A stretch of 64,000 nucleotides of DNA from Thermoanaerobaculia bacterium (GTDB lineage Bacteria > Acidobacteriota > Thermoanaerobaculia > Gp7-AA8): positions 20,196 through 84,195 of the forward strand of contig JADGNY010000010.1 of NCBI GenBank assembly GCA_017883235.1. The letters run 5' to 3'. Under the pieces are notes generated by a model. It did not search any database. It was not told the DNA's origin and saw only the letters and a program-made list of their open reading frames with translations. Below are positions 24,988-33,174 of the stretch, one piece after another (the first letter of the stretch is position 1; each line of letters starts with the position of its first letter). Position numbers and translations under genes: made by a program.

Positions 24988-25980
24988 TCACTCCCTCCCA
25001 TCACATTTACACCCGCGGACTGCCGTATCCGGAACCCTCGGCTCCGGCTTCGCGGGCGCCGACGGCGTCGGCGTGCCGGGCGCCGGAGACTGCGGCGAGC
25101 CGGGGGCCAGTGCCGCTTTCTTGCGCGCTGGAAGCTCTTCAACCGCTTGATCTCCTGCAACGTGCGGCACGAGGACGGCGTTGGCCGGATCGCGTGCCAA
25201 CTGCGAACCGATGGTGTACGCCTGCGCCGTAATGAGGGCGATGCGCTGGCGGCGGATGAGGTTCGCGCCGGAGACGCCGCTCAGCATCGTCCGCAGCTCA
25301 TCCTCCACCGCCGTCCAGCGGCTGGCCTCGTCGCACAACTGATGCACCCCGTCGGACGGCTGACCGGCCGCCTGCGAGACGGTGTCGAGTCTGGCCTGCC
25401 CACCGCGTGAGCCGGATGTCCCACCGCACGATCCGGATGTCCCCACCGCGTGAGCCGGACGTCCCGCCGCGTGAGCCGGATGTCCCGGCGCGTGAGCCGG
25501 ATGTACCGGCGCGTGAGCCGGATGTCTTGGCGCGTGCGCCGGATGTCCCGGCGCGTGCGCCGGAATGTCCCGGCGCGTGAGCCGGATGTCTTGGCGCGTG
25601 AGCCGGATGTCCCGGCGCGTGAGCCGGAATGTCCCGGCGCGTGAGCCAGATGTCCCGGCGCGTGAGCCGGAATGTCCCACCGCGTGAGCCGGATGTCCCA
25701 CCGCGTGAGCCGGCTGACTCACCGCCTCAGCCGGTCGGCGCAACGCCTCAGCCGGTCGACTGACCGCCTCAGCCGGTCGACTCACCGCCTCAGCCGGACG
25801 GCGTAACACCTCAGCCGGTCGACTCACCGCTCCAGCCGGCCGACTCACCGCCTCAGCCGGTCGGCGCAACGCCTCAGCCGGCCGACTCACCGCCTCAGCC
25901 GGCCAGCGCAACACCTCAGCTGGACGGCGTAACGCCTGCGCTGGACGGCTACGGCGCACCGCGCGAGCTGGACGGCGCAC
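24988..25980 (-). CDS. Doubtful ORF: conserved-looking C-terminus behind a 21-bp repeat array
   Basis: The frame is open for 330 codons, but residues 1-190 are only the translation of a tandem DNA repeat (RPAEAVS / HPAHAVG units). The C-terminal 130 residues look like real protein: QLCDEASRWTAVEDELRT, LIRRQRIALITAQAYTIG and a Pro/Ala/Lys-rich tail. Around 25115-25160 a second frame reads LQEIKRLKSFQRAR, so a compensated frameshift is possible. The 3' end has a decayed copy at 49931-50074. The most likely picture is a small gene of unknown function whose 5' end was overrun by repeat expansion; no convincing start or ribosome-binding site is present. Confidence 0.35.
   Translation of the reverse strand: MRRPARAVRRSRPAQALRRPAEVLRWPAEAVSRPAEALRRPAEAVSRPAGAVSRPAEVLRRPAEAVSRPAEAVSRPAEALRRPAEAVSQPAHAVGHPAHAVGHSGSRAGTSGSRAGTFRLTRRDIRLTRQDIRLTRRDIPAHAPGHPAHAPRHPAHAPVHPAHAPGHPAHAAGRPAHAVGTSGSCGGTSGSRGGQARLDTVSQAAGQPSDGVHQLCDEASRWTAVEDELRTMLSGVSGANLIRRQRIALITAQAYTIGSQLARDPANAVLVPHVAGDQAVEELPARKKAALAPGSPQSPAPGTPTPSAPAKPEPRVPDTAVRGCKCDGRE
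25401..25970. repeat. 21-bp tandem repeat array (about 27 units)
   Basis: Units such as GCGTGAGCCGGATGTCCCGGC fill the left two thirds. From about 25710 they grade into GCCTCAGCCGGTCGACTCACC-type units with the same 21-bp period. Several units are 22 bp (GGAATG in place of GGATG), which shifts the reading frame, yet no frame on the minus strand gains a stop. Units are adjacent with no spacers, so this is not a CRISPR array. Confidence 0.9.
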
Positions 25981-26065
25981 GCGCTAAACCCGAGGCCTTA
26001 ACTGGACGCGCCGAGCGCGGCCATCCCACAGCCCGCCGGCCAGCACCATACCTTCGCGTGTAACC

Positions 26066-26114
26066 CTCAGCGGCGAGACGCCGCCGAGCCAGCCGGCGAG
26101 ACGCCAGCGCTCCG
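26066..26114. repeat. Dispersed repeat family 1, second copy
   Basis: These 49 bp (CCTCAGCGGCGAGACGCCGC and onward to CAGCGCTCC) are the exact reverse complement of 21052-21100. Here only a single arm is present, immediately 3' of the truncated aldolase. No gene is visible in 25981-26160 otherwise. Confidence 0.85.
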
Positions 26115-26160
26115 GGCCGCTTACGCTAAAACCGCGAAGCGCTGGCGGCAAGGCTTTGTA

Positions 26161-26385
26161 CTAGCCCGGCGCCCGCGCCGCCGCGACGGCGGCCACGTAC
26201 CGTCTGGCCTTTTCGGTGATGCTGCTCGCCTCCCCTCTGCGGAGCGCTGCCAGGTCGACGAGGTCGGCGCCGACGCCAATCGCGAATGCTCCGGCGGTGA
26301 TGAAGTCGGCGGCGTCTTTCAGTGACACGCCGCCGGTGGGGATCAGCTCGTTCTGCGGGAGCGGGGTTACGGTCGAGACCCACGA
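26161..26385 (-). pseudogene. eda: Truncated KDPG/KHG aldolase (C-terminal fragment)
   Basis: The minus-strand frame ending at 26161 encodes PLPQNELIPTGGVSLKDA, DFITAGAFAIGVGADLVD and a final helix, the C-terminal part of 2-dehydro-3-deoxyphosphogluconate aldolase: the phosphate-binding TGGV loop and the last strands of the TIM barrel. Homology starts near PLPQ (about 26364-26379). The 140 or so upstream residues, including the Schiff-base lysine, are missing, and dispersed repeat family 2 begins just upstream at 26404. It cannot be an active enzyme. Confidence 0.8.
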
Positions 26386-26403
26386 CGTAATTATCGAGTC
26401 TAT

Positions 26404-26476
26404 GGAAGGACTCACGCGGAGGCGCGGAGTGCGCGGAGAAAGAAGTTCCTCGTCGTCTCCTCCGCGTCTCCGCGTG
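26404..26476. repeat. Dispersed palindromic repeat family 2, copy 2
   Basis: GGAAGGACTCACGCGGAGGC opens the element and CTCCTCCGCGTCTCCGCGTG closes it, with a short centre; the halves are imperfect reverse complements. It matches 22690-22757 almost base for base. It borders the truncated aldolase and lies just upstream of the vapBC pair. Confidence 0.85.
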
Positions 26477-26530
26477 AGCTACTCCCCTTACCAGATCGGT
26501 GATATTCTAGCTCTGGGTAAGGAGGCAGTT

Positions 26531-26797
26531 TTGAGCTCCACGACGTTGACGTCCAAAGGACAGATCACCCTTCCGAAGGACATCCGTGATCGGCTGGCAC
26601 TAAAGCAGGGTGACCGGTTCGAGGTAGCGATTGGCCTCGATGGGCTGCTGACGCTCGAACGCGAGCAACCGCCGCCCCTGGATCGTGGCTTCGGCATGCT
26701 CCAGCGGCTGGCCAGACGCAGAACCGTCTCGATCACCGAGATGCGCGCCGCCGTGCGACAGCGCGCGAAGAAGAAGCATTCGGTGAAACGCGCTTGA
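26531..26797 (+). CDS. vapB: AbrB-type antitoxin (VapB)
   Basis: 88 aa. A TTG at 26531-26533 is the likely start because AAGGAGG lies at 26519-26525 with 5-nt spacing; in-frame upstream codons fall inside the repeat. Residues 2-45 are a SpoVT/AbrB swapped-hairpin domain (TTLTSKGQITLPKDIRDRL, QGDRFEVAI). The C-terminal helix (SITEMRAAVRQRA) would wrap the toxin. It overlaps the toxin gene by 4 bp, so the pair is co-translated and presumably autoregulated. Confidence 0.88.
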   Translation: MSSTTLTSKGQITLPKDIRDRLALKQGDRFEVAIGLDGLLTLEREQPPPLDRGFGMLQRLARRRTVSITEMRAAVRQRAKKKHSVKRA

Positions 26798-27192
26798 TCG
26801 CGCTCGATACCAACGTGCTAGTCAGGTTCCTGGTGCGCGACGACGAACACCAGGCCATGCGGGCTCGCAATCTGGTGGAGACCTGCCGGGCGACGGGCGA
26901 CACCTGCCTCGTCAGTAATCCGGTTCTGTGCGAGCTCGAGTGGGTCCTGGAAAGCGTCTATCACGCCTCGCGTTCGGACATCATGTCCTCCGTCCGAATG
27001 CTGCTGACCACGCCGCCCTTCGTGCTGGAGGATGCTGAGCTGCTGGAGCGCGCGCTCCAGATGTATTCGAAGGGAAAAGGCAATCTCTCCGACTACATCC
27101 TCGGCGAGATTGCCGGCGCCAGCGGCGCTCGAACTACGTACACGTTCGACCGCGACCTGCGAAATGCCGAAGGATTCACGCTACTTCAGTAA
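26794..27192 (+). CDS. vapC: PIN-domain toxin (VapC-like ribonuclease)
   Basis: 132 aa, TTG start at 26794 overlapping the antitoxin stop (TTGA). The acidic PIN residues are all visible: Asp in IALDTNVLVRF, Glu in SNPVLCELEWVLE, Asp in NLSDYILGEIA and Asp in TFDRDLR. Such enzymes are Mg-dependent RNases held inactive by the AbrB-type partner. Length is normal and the module looks intact. It is the only complete type II pair in the 22.6-27.2 kb strip. Confidence 0.92.
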   Translation: MIALDTNVLVRFLVRDDEHQAMRARNLVETCRATGDTCLVSNPVLCELEWVLESVYHASRSDIMSSVRMLLTTPPFVLEDAELLERALQMYSKGKGNLSDYILGEIAGASGARTTYTFDRDLRNAEGFTLLQ

Positions 27193-27244
27193 TAGTTGGC
27201 CTGCTCGGTGACTATGACTTTCGCCTGGCGGGCAAGCGCAAACG

Positions 27245-28717
27245 ATGAACACCATTCTTGACTACCTGGAGCTGCACGCCAACCTGCGGGGCGACCGGGA
27301 GTTCCTCATTCTCCAGGACGAGCGGCTCACGTTTGCCGAGATCTCCACGCGCGTGCAGCGCCTGGCCGGCCTGCTGCGGGCGCGCGGCATCGGCTTGGGC
27401 GATCGCGTCGTGCTCTATCTGGCCCGGCGCACCCGATACCTGACCGCCTACATGGCCACGATGGCCGCGGGGGCGATTCCGGTCCATCTCTACCCGGAGC
27501 GGCCAACGAGCTACGTCGATTTCGCCGCCACACATACCGGGGCCGCGCTGGTGATCACCGATCAGGAGCAGGCGGCCTGGTCCTCGTTTCCCCATCCGGT
27601 GCTGCACTATCCCGACCTCTCCGACGCGAAACTGCAGAGGGTTTGGCCGGGCCCGCGCTCCGATTCGGCCTACATGATGTTCACCAGCGGCACGACCGGG
27701 CAGCCCAAGGCCGTGATTACGACCCAGCAGAACGTGCTGTTCGTGACACAAACGTTGATCCGTATGGCCGGCATGACTCAGGACGATCGTGAGGTGATCG
27801 TGATGCCGTTGGGCTCGACCGGCGGGCTGGGCCACTTTCACGCCAACCTCGTGCTGGGCAATCGCACGATCCTGCTGCCGTACTTTTTCGGCTCGATGAG
27901 CGAGACGGACCTGCGCCATACGCTGGAGACGATCGCCGAGGAAGGGATTACCGGCTTTCTCGCCACTCCCGGCTTGTTAGGCCAGCTCGCCACGCAGCAC
28001 CGCGAGCTGTTTCGCGAGAAGGCGCAGAAACTGCGCTACATCCTGACCAACGTTTGTCCCATGCGGCCCGACCTGGTGCGCGACCTGATGGAGCTGCTGC
28101 CCAACACCCGGTTTCATACGTACTACGGCCTGACGGAAGCCAGCCGCAGTGTTTACCAGTGCTACAACGATGATCCGGCACACGTCTCTGCCGCCGGCCG
28201 TCCGGCTCCGGGCGTACGGATCACGATCGATCAACCAAATCCCGCCGGCGAGGGGGAGGTTCTGATCAAAGGCGGCAATGTGATGGCCGGCTATTGGGGC
28301 CGTGGCCGCGACGGGTTCGACGGCGACGGCTGGTTCCACTCCGGAGACCTCGGCAGAGTCGACGCCGAGGGGTTCCTGGTCATCAGGGGCCGGTTGCGCG
28401 ACAACATCAATGTGGACGGATTGAAGTTCCTGCCACGCGAAATCGAGGACGTGCTGCTCTCGCATCCCGCGGTTGACGATTGTGCCGTGGTCGGACTGCC
28501 CGATCCGATCCGCTATCAACGGCCGGGCGCCATGGTCGTGTTGTCCGAACAAGCCGACCGGTCTTCGATTGTCGCCGAGCTGCAGACGTTTTGCCGCGAG
28601 CGATTGGACTTCTACAAGGTTCCCACCTGCTTCTACTTCACCGAGGCCATTCCGCGCACCGAGCTAGGCAAAATCAATCGAGAGGCATTGATCGAGATGA
28701 TGACCGGTTCGGACTAA
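27245..28717 (+). CDS. AMP-forming acyl/aryl-CoA synthetase or acyl-AMP ligase
   Basis: 490 aa, ANL superfamily. P-loop FTSGTTGQPKA near residue 145, YYGLTEA near 291, the GWFHSGDLGR hinge-preceding motif near 362, and a C-terminal catalytic lysine in ELGKINREAL near 475. It would activate a carboxylate with ATP to an acyl-adenylate, then pass it to CoA or a carrier. No carrier domain is attached. It converges on the glycosyltransferase operon, overlapping the end of the GT4 gene by 4 bp, so it is transcribed separately but may serve the same pathway. The substrate cannot be read from sequence. Confidence 0.92.
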   Translation: MNTILDYLELHANLRGDREFLILQDERLTFAEISTRVQRLAGLLRARGIGLGDRVVLYLARRTRYLTAYMATMAAGAIPVHLYPERPTSYVDFAATHTGAALVITDQEQAAWSSFPHPVLHYPDLSDAKLQRVWPGPRSDSAYMMFTSGTTGQPKAVITTQQNVLFVTQTLIRMAGMTQDDREVIVMPLGSTGGLGHFHANLVLGNRTILLPYFFGSMSETDLRHTLETIAEEGITGFLATPGLLGQLATQHRELFREKAQKLRYILTNVCPMRPDLVRDLMELLPNTRFHTYYGLTEASRSVYQCYNDDPAHVSAAGRPAPGVRITIDQPNPAGEGEVLIKGGNVMAGYWGRGRDGFDGDGWFHSGDLGRVDAEGFLVIRGRLRDNINVDGLKFLPREIEDVLLSHPAVDDCAVVGLPDPIRYQRPGAMVVLSEQADRSSIVAELQTFCRERLDFYKVPTCFYFTEAIPRTELGKINREALIEMMTGSD

Positions 28718-29778
28718 TCGCTGAGGCCCAATATCTCGACCAGTCGTTCCACCTCGCGTCGCAGCACAAACCGTCGCGTATTTTCGATCGCTTTTTCCGA
28801 GAGATCCCGATACGCGGATCGGTCTTTCAACAGCCCCTGCAACGCCGACAGCCAACGATCGGGATTGCTGTAGTCGTCGATCAATATGCCTCCCTGTCCA
28901 ACGGCCTCCGGCAGCCCGCCGGTCCGGCTGGCGATCACCGGAATGCCGCTTGCCTGCGCTTCGACGACGACTCTGCCAAACGCCTCCTGCCATTGCGAAG
29001 GAACGATCAGCACCCGAGTCCTGCCGTACACCGCCCGCATATCCATCTGCTTACTCAAGTACGTTGCATTTGGCAGACGACCGATCCGCTCGACGATTGC
29101 CGGGTCGGTCCCCCAGCCTTCGACGAACAGAAACTCCTGCCGGGGAAGGCGTTCGGCCAGGTGCAGCGCGATTTCCACGCCCTTCACCTCCACCGGGTTG
29201 ATCATCGTCACGAATTCCTCGCGCCGAGGCGTGCGATAACGATCGACGTCTACGAGCGGGTAGAGGACGTGCGACTCTTTGCCGAATCGTCTGCTCAACT
29301 CGGCGCGAGCGAAGTTCGACACCGCAAAAATGACGTCCGGTTCCGACTCGAGAGCCCTGAAGTTCTCCTCATGGTCGACGTCGAGCACATACAAGGCCGT
29401 TCTGCAGCCGTACCGTTTCGCCAGTGCGAGGATCTCCCGTGCCTGATTCAACTGCGCAAAAACGACGTGCGGCTCGAATTCCAAGATCGTCTTCTCGACC
29501 AGACTCGTAAAAGTGCTGCCGGTGGCAAGCGTGACCCGATACGGAATGCAATAGCTGAGCGAGTCACCGTCGAGGGCATACGGGATTGCGAGATCGTCGA
29601 GCCGTCCGAGTTTCGTGACGACGTGGTCGCCGAACGTACCGACAAACCGGCAGTCGACGCCCATCCCGGTGAGCTCGGTCAACATGGTGTGAGCGATCGT
29701 TCCATCGCCTCCGATGAAGAAGGGGAATGCGGGGCGGCCGACGCCGTATAAGAATCGCACCGCTCCCTTCTCCGTCAC
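28714..29778 (-). CDS. GT4-type glycosyltransferase
   Basis: 354 aa, GT-B fold. The second Rossmann half carries VLIVPSQWQEAFGRVVVEAQ (the E-x7-E motif), then ASGIPVIASRTGGLPEAV and GGILIDDYSNPDRW, classic for family 4 retaining enzymes. The N-terminal half (GGDGTIAHTMLTELTGMG) binds the acceptor. It is the last gene of the eight-gene operon and its start overlaps the stop of the previous gene by 4 bp. The donor is probably a nucleotide sugar; the acceptor is unknown. Confidence 0.92.
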   Translation of the reverse strand: MTEKGAVRFLYGVGRPAFPFFIGGDGTIAHTMLTELTGMGVDCRFVGTFGDHVVTKLGRLDDLAIPYALDGDSLSYCIPYRVTLATGSTFTSLVEKTILEFEPHVVFAQLNQAREILALAKRYGCRTALYVLDVDHEENFRALESEPDVIFAVSNFARAELSRRFGKESHVLYPLVDVDRYRTPRREEFVTMINPVEVKGVEIALHLAERLPRQEFLFVEGWGTDPAIVERIGRLPNATYLSKQMDMRAVYGRTRVLIVPSQWQEAFGRVVVEAQASGIPVIASRTGGLPEAVGQGGILIDDYSNPDRWLSALQGLLKDRSAYRDLSEKAIENTRRFVLRREVERLVEILGLSD

Positions 29779-30659
29779 GAGACGGCTTCCAGGAACCCGG
29801 CCTCATCGAGCTTTCTCAAGCCCCAGTGGCAGAACGCGCTCCGGGAGCCATCGTTGACGAAGTGCTGCGAGATCGTCTGGTCGCTGATGAGCATCGAAGA
29901 GATTTGATACCTGGAAAGATCGAGGACTCGCCCGCCGCCGCTTCTCGAGAACAGACAGGCCAACATGGTTTGCTCCAGCCACCCTTTCCAAAACTCGAAA
30001 CGGCGTGCGGGAGAAGCGTCCACGCAGGCCTCGAGCAACGTCTCCACCAGCGTGAAGTCGAACGCCTCTCCCCTCAGACCAAACAATCCCGTGTTCAAAC
30101 GCGGCACCAGGGCAAAGTCCTGGCCAGCTCTCTGAAGCAGCGCGGCGTCGAATTCGTAGGCCTCCTGATAGTCGGACGCCATGAATGGCACCGAAGCACT
30201 CGCGCATTCGAGGACTTCCAAAGGCTTTCGAAAGAACAGAATATCCGAATCAATGCCGACGATGAAGGGTTCTGTTGCGAAACAGGGGAAGTCGAATAGC
30301 TTCTTCGCCAGTTGGAAGTCGCAGCGGAACCGCCATAGTTCACACAAGGGCAGAGATTTCAATGATTCACGAAGGCGAGAGTCCTCTTCGGCCCGATCCG
30401 CGCGGACCACGGTACAACCGGGGAAATGGTCGTGAAACAATCGAAATGACTCCTGGGTCAGCGACCCGTCGTCATGCACGACCAGCGGCGGACGTTCGCC
30501 AAGGTAGTAATAGAACGATTTCATCGCCCAGAAGGCCATCGTCCTGTCTCTTTCGCATGTGAGGATATGCACTTCGTAGCCGCGTGTATCGCCGCAGGGA
30601 ATGGGTCTGGAGTCGTAAATGGCAAGCGGAAACACTTCCGCGTAGTACCGGTTGTTCAA
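29775..30659 (-). CDS. GT-A-like glycosyltransferase, unknown family
   Basis: 294 aa. A TTG at 30657-30659 overlaps the stop of the previous gene (TTGA) and has GAGG upstream; the longer frame is a shadow. The sequence reads like a nucleotide-diphospho-sugar transferase: YEVHILTCERDRTMAFWA at the start, then LCELWRFRCDFQLAKKL and the metal-binding DSD in FIVGIDSDILFFRKP. LNTGLFGLRGEAFDF and a His near the C-terminus (SAFCHWGLRKLD) are also typical. No membrane segment. The family is not certain, the fold assignment is fairly likely. Confidence 0.72.
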   Translation of the reverse strand: MNNRYYAEVFPLAIYDSRPIPCGDTRGYEVHILTCERDRTMAFWAMKSFYYYLGERPPLVVHDDGSLTQESFRLFHDHFPGCTVVRADRAEEDSRLRESLKSLPLCELWRFRCDFQLAKKLFDFPCFATEPFIVGIDSDILFFRKPLEVLECASASVPFMASDYQEAYEFDAALLQRAGQDFALVPRLNTGLFGLRGEAFDFTLVETLLEACVDASPARRFEFWKGWLEQTMLACLFSRSGGGRVLDLSRYQISSMLISDQTISQHFVNDGSRSAFCHWGLRKLDEAGFLEAVS

Positions 30660-31462
30660 CGGATCGCCTCGTTGTATCGGGATGACGACGAAGACACTGT
30701 GTCGGAAATCGCGTGATCGTTGGCGGACAACACGAGCGGCGGGATCGCGATCAGGGTCTTCAGCACGCCCTCCCGCAGTTTCCGGCTGATGCTCCCGTCG
30801 ATGCTCGTCGCCGTCATCGGAAAGCAGGTCTCGAGCAGGCGTCGCGCCCCGCGCGAGCTCACGGCATAGCCACAAAGGCCGCGCATGTCGAGCACTCGCG
30901 CGAGCAGCGTTTCACCCTCGGGCGGATTCTGTGGCCAGGACACCGGAAACGGCGCTCCTATCTCAACCGGACGGCCGTTGTCCTGACAGATCAACTGGAT
31001 CTCCATCCGCGGGCAATCGAGCTGAATGGCAAGAGGGACGTCTGTATTGAAGCCCAGGTGCACGACGTCCCATGGTGCCCGATTCTTCGCGAGATCGAGA
31101 ACGCGGCACAGCCGTGCTCCGAATTGCGGACACACCTGTCCGTCGTCTTCCAGAATCACCAGCACGTCGTCGTCTTCCGATTGCGCCGCCTGTTCCCAGA
31201 GCGACCGGTGCGATAACGCACACCCGAGATGGCCCCAGGTGTGAGGCTCGTAGCCTTCCGCCAGCCCGTCGCGGGCGATGATCCCGCGTGCGGTCAGTTC
31301 TTCCGTCGTCGTGGAATTCGAGAGCTCGCGGCCGTCGATGCCGTCGACCCGGCTCCAGGGAAATGCCGAGGCGTCCAACTCGGAACGATTGTTATCGAGA
31401 AAGGCGTTGCGCCGCCCAGGGCGGCTGGTCAAATTGATATAGGCAATTCGAATGTTCGACAT
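30656..31462 (-). CDS. GT25-type glycosyltransferase
   Basis: 268 aa. ATG at 31460-31462 overlaps the previous stop (TGATG); a longer frame starts in the upstream gene and is rejected. IAYINLTSRPGRRNAF at the N-terminus, HLGCALSHRSLWEQAA and VLVILEDDGQV (the metal-binding acidic cluster) are the standard signature of family 25 lipooligosaccharide/collagen-type glycosyltransferases. GYAVSSRGARRLLET also fits. It would add a hexose to a lipid- or protein-linked glycan. Confidence 0.9.
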   Translation of the reverse strand: MSNIRIAYINLTSRPGRRNAFLDNNRSELDASAFPWSRVDGIDGRELSNSTTTEELTARGIIARDGLAEGYEPHTWGHLGCALSHRSLWEQAAQSEDDDVLVILEDDGQVCPQFGARLCRVLDLAKNRAPWDVVHLGFNTDVPLAIQLDCPRMEIQLICQDNGRPVEIGAPFPVSWPQNPPEGETLLARVLDMRGLCGYAVSSRGARRLLETCFPMTATSIDGSISRKLREGVLKTLIAIPPLVLSANDHAISDTVSSSSSRYNEAIR

Positions 31463-32223
31463 CAAAGCGAGACCATCATTGGACACAATTTGAAAGACAT
31501 GAACACCTCCTCCATCCGGCGATGAAGGCAAACGTGTTCGCAGTCGTAGCCTTCATAGTGCAGGGAGTAGAGCACCTCTGGTTTGTAAATCGCGATGCCT
31601 CCGAAAGCGGATCGCACACGCACCGGGGGATGGAGCGCCGGACGGGCCATGGCGGCGTACGCCAATCCCTCCTGCTGCTGATCTGTATCGGTCAGCATGG
31701 CCGCGATGTCGTACAAGCGTACGGGGAGACTCCCGCGCGTCGGAACGACGTGCATGCTTGGTCCATAGACTCCCAAATCGCGCTGGCTCAGACCGCTGCC
31801 GCATAAGGCCTGCCATTCGGGATGAATGCGGTCGATCTCTCGAATGGCCGCGCCGACGTCGACCTGTTCGAATTCCTTGAAGTCGATGTCCAGCACGATC
31901 GCGTAATCGACGTGCGGCGCATACTGTCGCGCCAGATCGAGGCACCGATTGCGGCAGGCGGCCATCCGTTCGAAGCGCCAGCGCGAGCCCCCTCCTTCCG
32001 CCATGGCCGGCCGGTATCCCTGCTCGGACAGCAGCCGCACGTCATTGCGTTGCGCGGACAGATCGCGGATCCATTCGGCAGTACCGTCGGTCGAGTCGTT
32101 TTCGTAAACACAGTAAAGGACTTCGCCGAACGTACGCTGCATCCTGTCGTCGACAATTGCGAAGTTGCGCTCCAGCCGATCCATGTTGTCGTGCAATAAA
32201 AACAACACGGCAGCCTTGCTCAC
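31462..32223 (-). CDS. Glycosyltransferase-like protein (GT2/GT69-like)
   Basis: 253 aa, GTG at 32221-32223 overlapping the previous stop (GTGA). VLFLLHDNMDRLERNFA, then YCVYENDSTDGTAEWI, ERMAACRNRCLDLA and a DID metal site in YAIVLDIDFKEFE outline a GT-A fold. The arrangement ENxSxDGT ... RN ... LDxDF recalls family 69-type mannosyltransferases. FGGIAIYKPEVLY near the end is the acceptor-side region. It is translationally coupled to both neighbours. Confidence 0.78.
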   Translation of the reverse strand: MSKAAVLFLLHDNMDRLERNFAIVDDRMQRTFGEVLYCVYENDSTDGTAEWIRDLSAQRNDVRLLSEQGYRPAMAEGGGSRWRFERMAACRNRCLDLARQYAPHVDYAIVLDIDFKEFEQVDVGAAIREIDRIHPEWQALCGSGLSQRDLGVYGPSMHVVPTRGSLPVRLYDIAAMLTDTDQQQEGLAYAAMARPALHPPVRVRSAFGGIAIYKPEVLYSLHYEGYDCEHVCLHRRMEEVFMSFKLCPMMVSL

Positions 32224-33164
32224 GGTCTCGTCCTTTTGAACGACGCTACGGTCTCGAACACGAACTCGAAACACCCGTCGAGCACCTCCCGCTCCTTCTC
32301 ACCCAGGATGACCAGGTTCCTGTTCTGCGGGTAGGCCCACCGGCTCATATGGGCGATGCTGAAGCCGGCTTGCTTGCCCTCTTCGAGCGGGGCTTTGCGG
32401 ACCGCATCCCAGAGGACGACGGCTGGTTTTCCGAGTGCCGTAGCTATGTGGGACGGGCCCGTGTCGAATCCGATGTAGAGATCACTCGCCCATAGGAGCG
32501 CGATGATTTTTCGTATCGTCGTTTTGGGCGTGAAAACCGGGAGTGGTTTCTGCTCGAAGCTCTCGTTCCCCACCTGAAAAAGTCCCGCCACACCGCCGAG
32601 CGCCTCGACGAGCTCGATCCATCGGTCCAGGTGCCATGGCGATCCGGGGAGGCTCGATGAGCGTCCGTACGGGCAGAGACAGACGACGGGACGCTTGAGT
32701 GCGGAAAGCTGTCCGAGGCCCCACTGCATCTCCTCGCGCGAGAGGAAGAGGGAGCCTCGCAGCGCGCGCGGACGGAGCCCGTAAGGTGCGCAGAGGTTCT
32801 CGATCTCGTGGCGCGCCTGGCAGAAGTTGTCCATCTCGGCGCTGAGGTTTTCGGATATCTGCGGGTCGATGAGATCGGCATTCACGATCGTTTCGACGAA
32901 CGGGTTACCGTCCCAGAGCGGATAGTCCCCCTCCCCCTCGGAGCGCCGCTCGTCCTCCGAACAGTCGAGCGGAACGGTCAGCAACCGGACGGACCGCCCT
33001 TCCCGCCGAGCGAATTCTTCGACGAGACGCGTGTAACAGACGAGACTGCCGATACCGATCGCGCCGGGGACCGCGAGATCGCACCCCTGTTCCGCGGCGT
33101 AGCGCCTGGAGAAGACGAATGGATCGGAATCGAGGAATCGCGGCGGCTCCTTCCATTCCTCCAT
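32220..33164 (-). CDS. GT9-type (heptosyltransferase-like) glycosyltransferase
   Basis: 314 aa, ATG at 33162-33164 with GGAGG. PVVCLCPYGRSSSLPGSPWH, a WHLDRWIELVEAL helix and the C-terminal signature FDTGPSHIATALGKPAVVLW are those of ADP-heptose:LPS heptosyltransferases (family 9). It begins 10 bp after the ATP-grasp gene. In context it may move a sugar onto a small-molecule or lipid acceptor made by the upstream enzymes rather than onto standard LPS core; sequence cannot decide. Confidence 0.87.
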   Translation of the reverse strand: MEEWKEPPRFLDSDPFVFSRRYAAEQGCDLAVPGAIGIGSLVCYTRLVEEFARREGRSVRLLTVPLDCSEDERRSEGEGDYPLWDGNPFVETIVNADLIDPQISENLSAEMDNFCQARHEIENLCAPYGLRPRALRGSLFLSREEMQWGLGQLSALKRPVVCLCPYGRSSSLPGSPWHLDRWIELVEALGGVAGLFQVGNESFEQKPLPVFTPKTTIRKIIALLWASDLYIGFDTGPSHIATALGKPAVVLWDAVRKAPLEEGKQAGFSIAHMSRWAYPQNRNLVILGEKEREVLDGCFEFVFETVASFKRTRP

Positions 33165-33174
33165 ACGCCCTCCG

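Noticed and set aside
25401..25970. CRISPR array
   Set aside because: Units are directly adjacent at 21-bp period with no spacers and no cas genes nearby.
27212..27919. 235-codon minus-strand open frame opposite the acyl-AMP ligase
   Set aside because: Shadow frame of a gene with complete ANL motifs.
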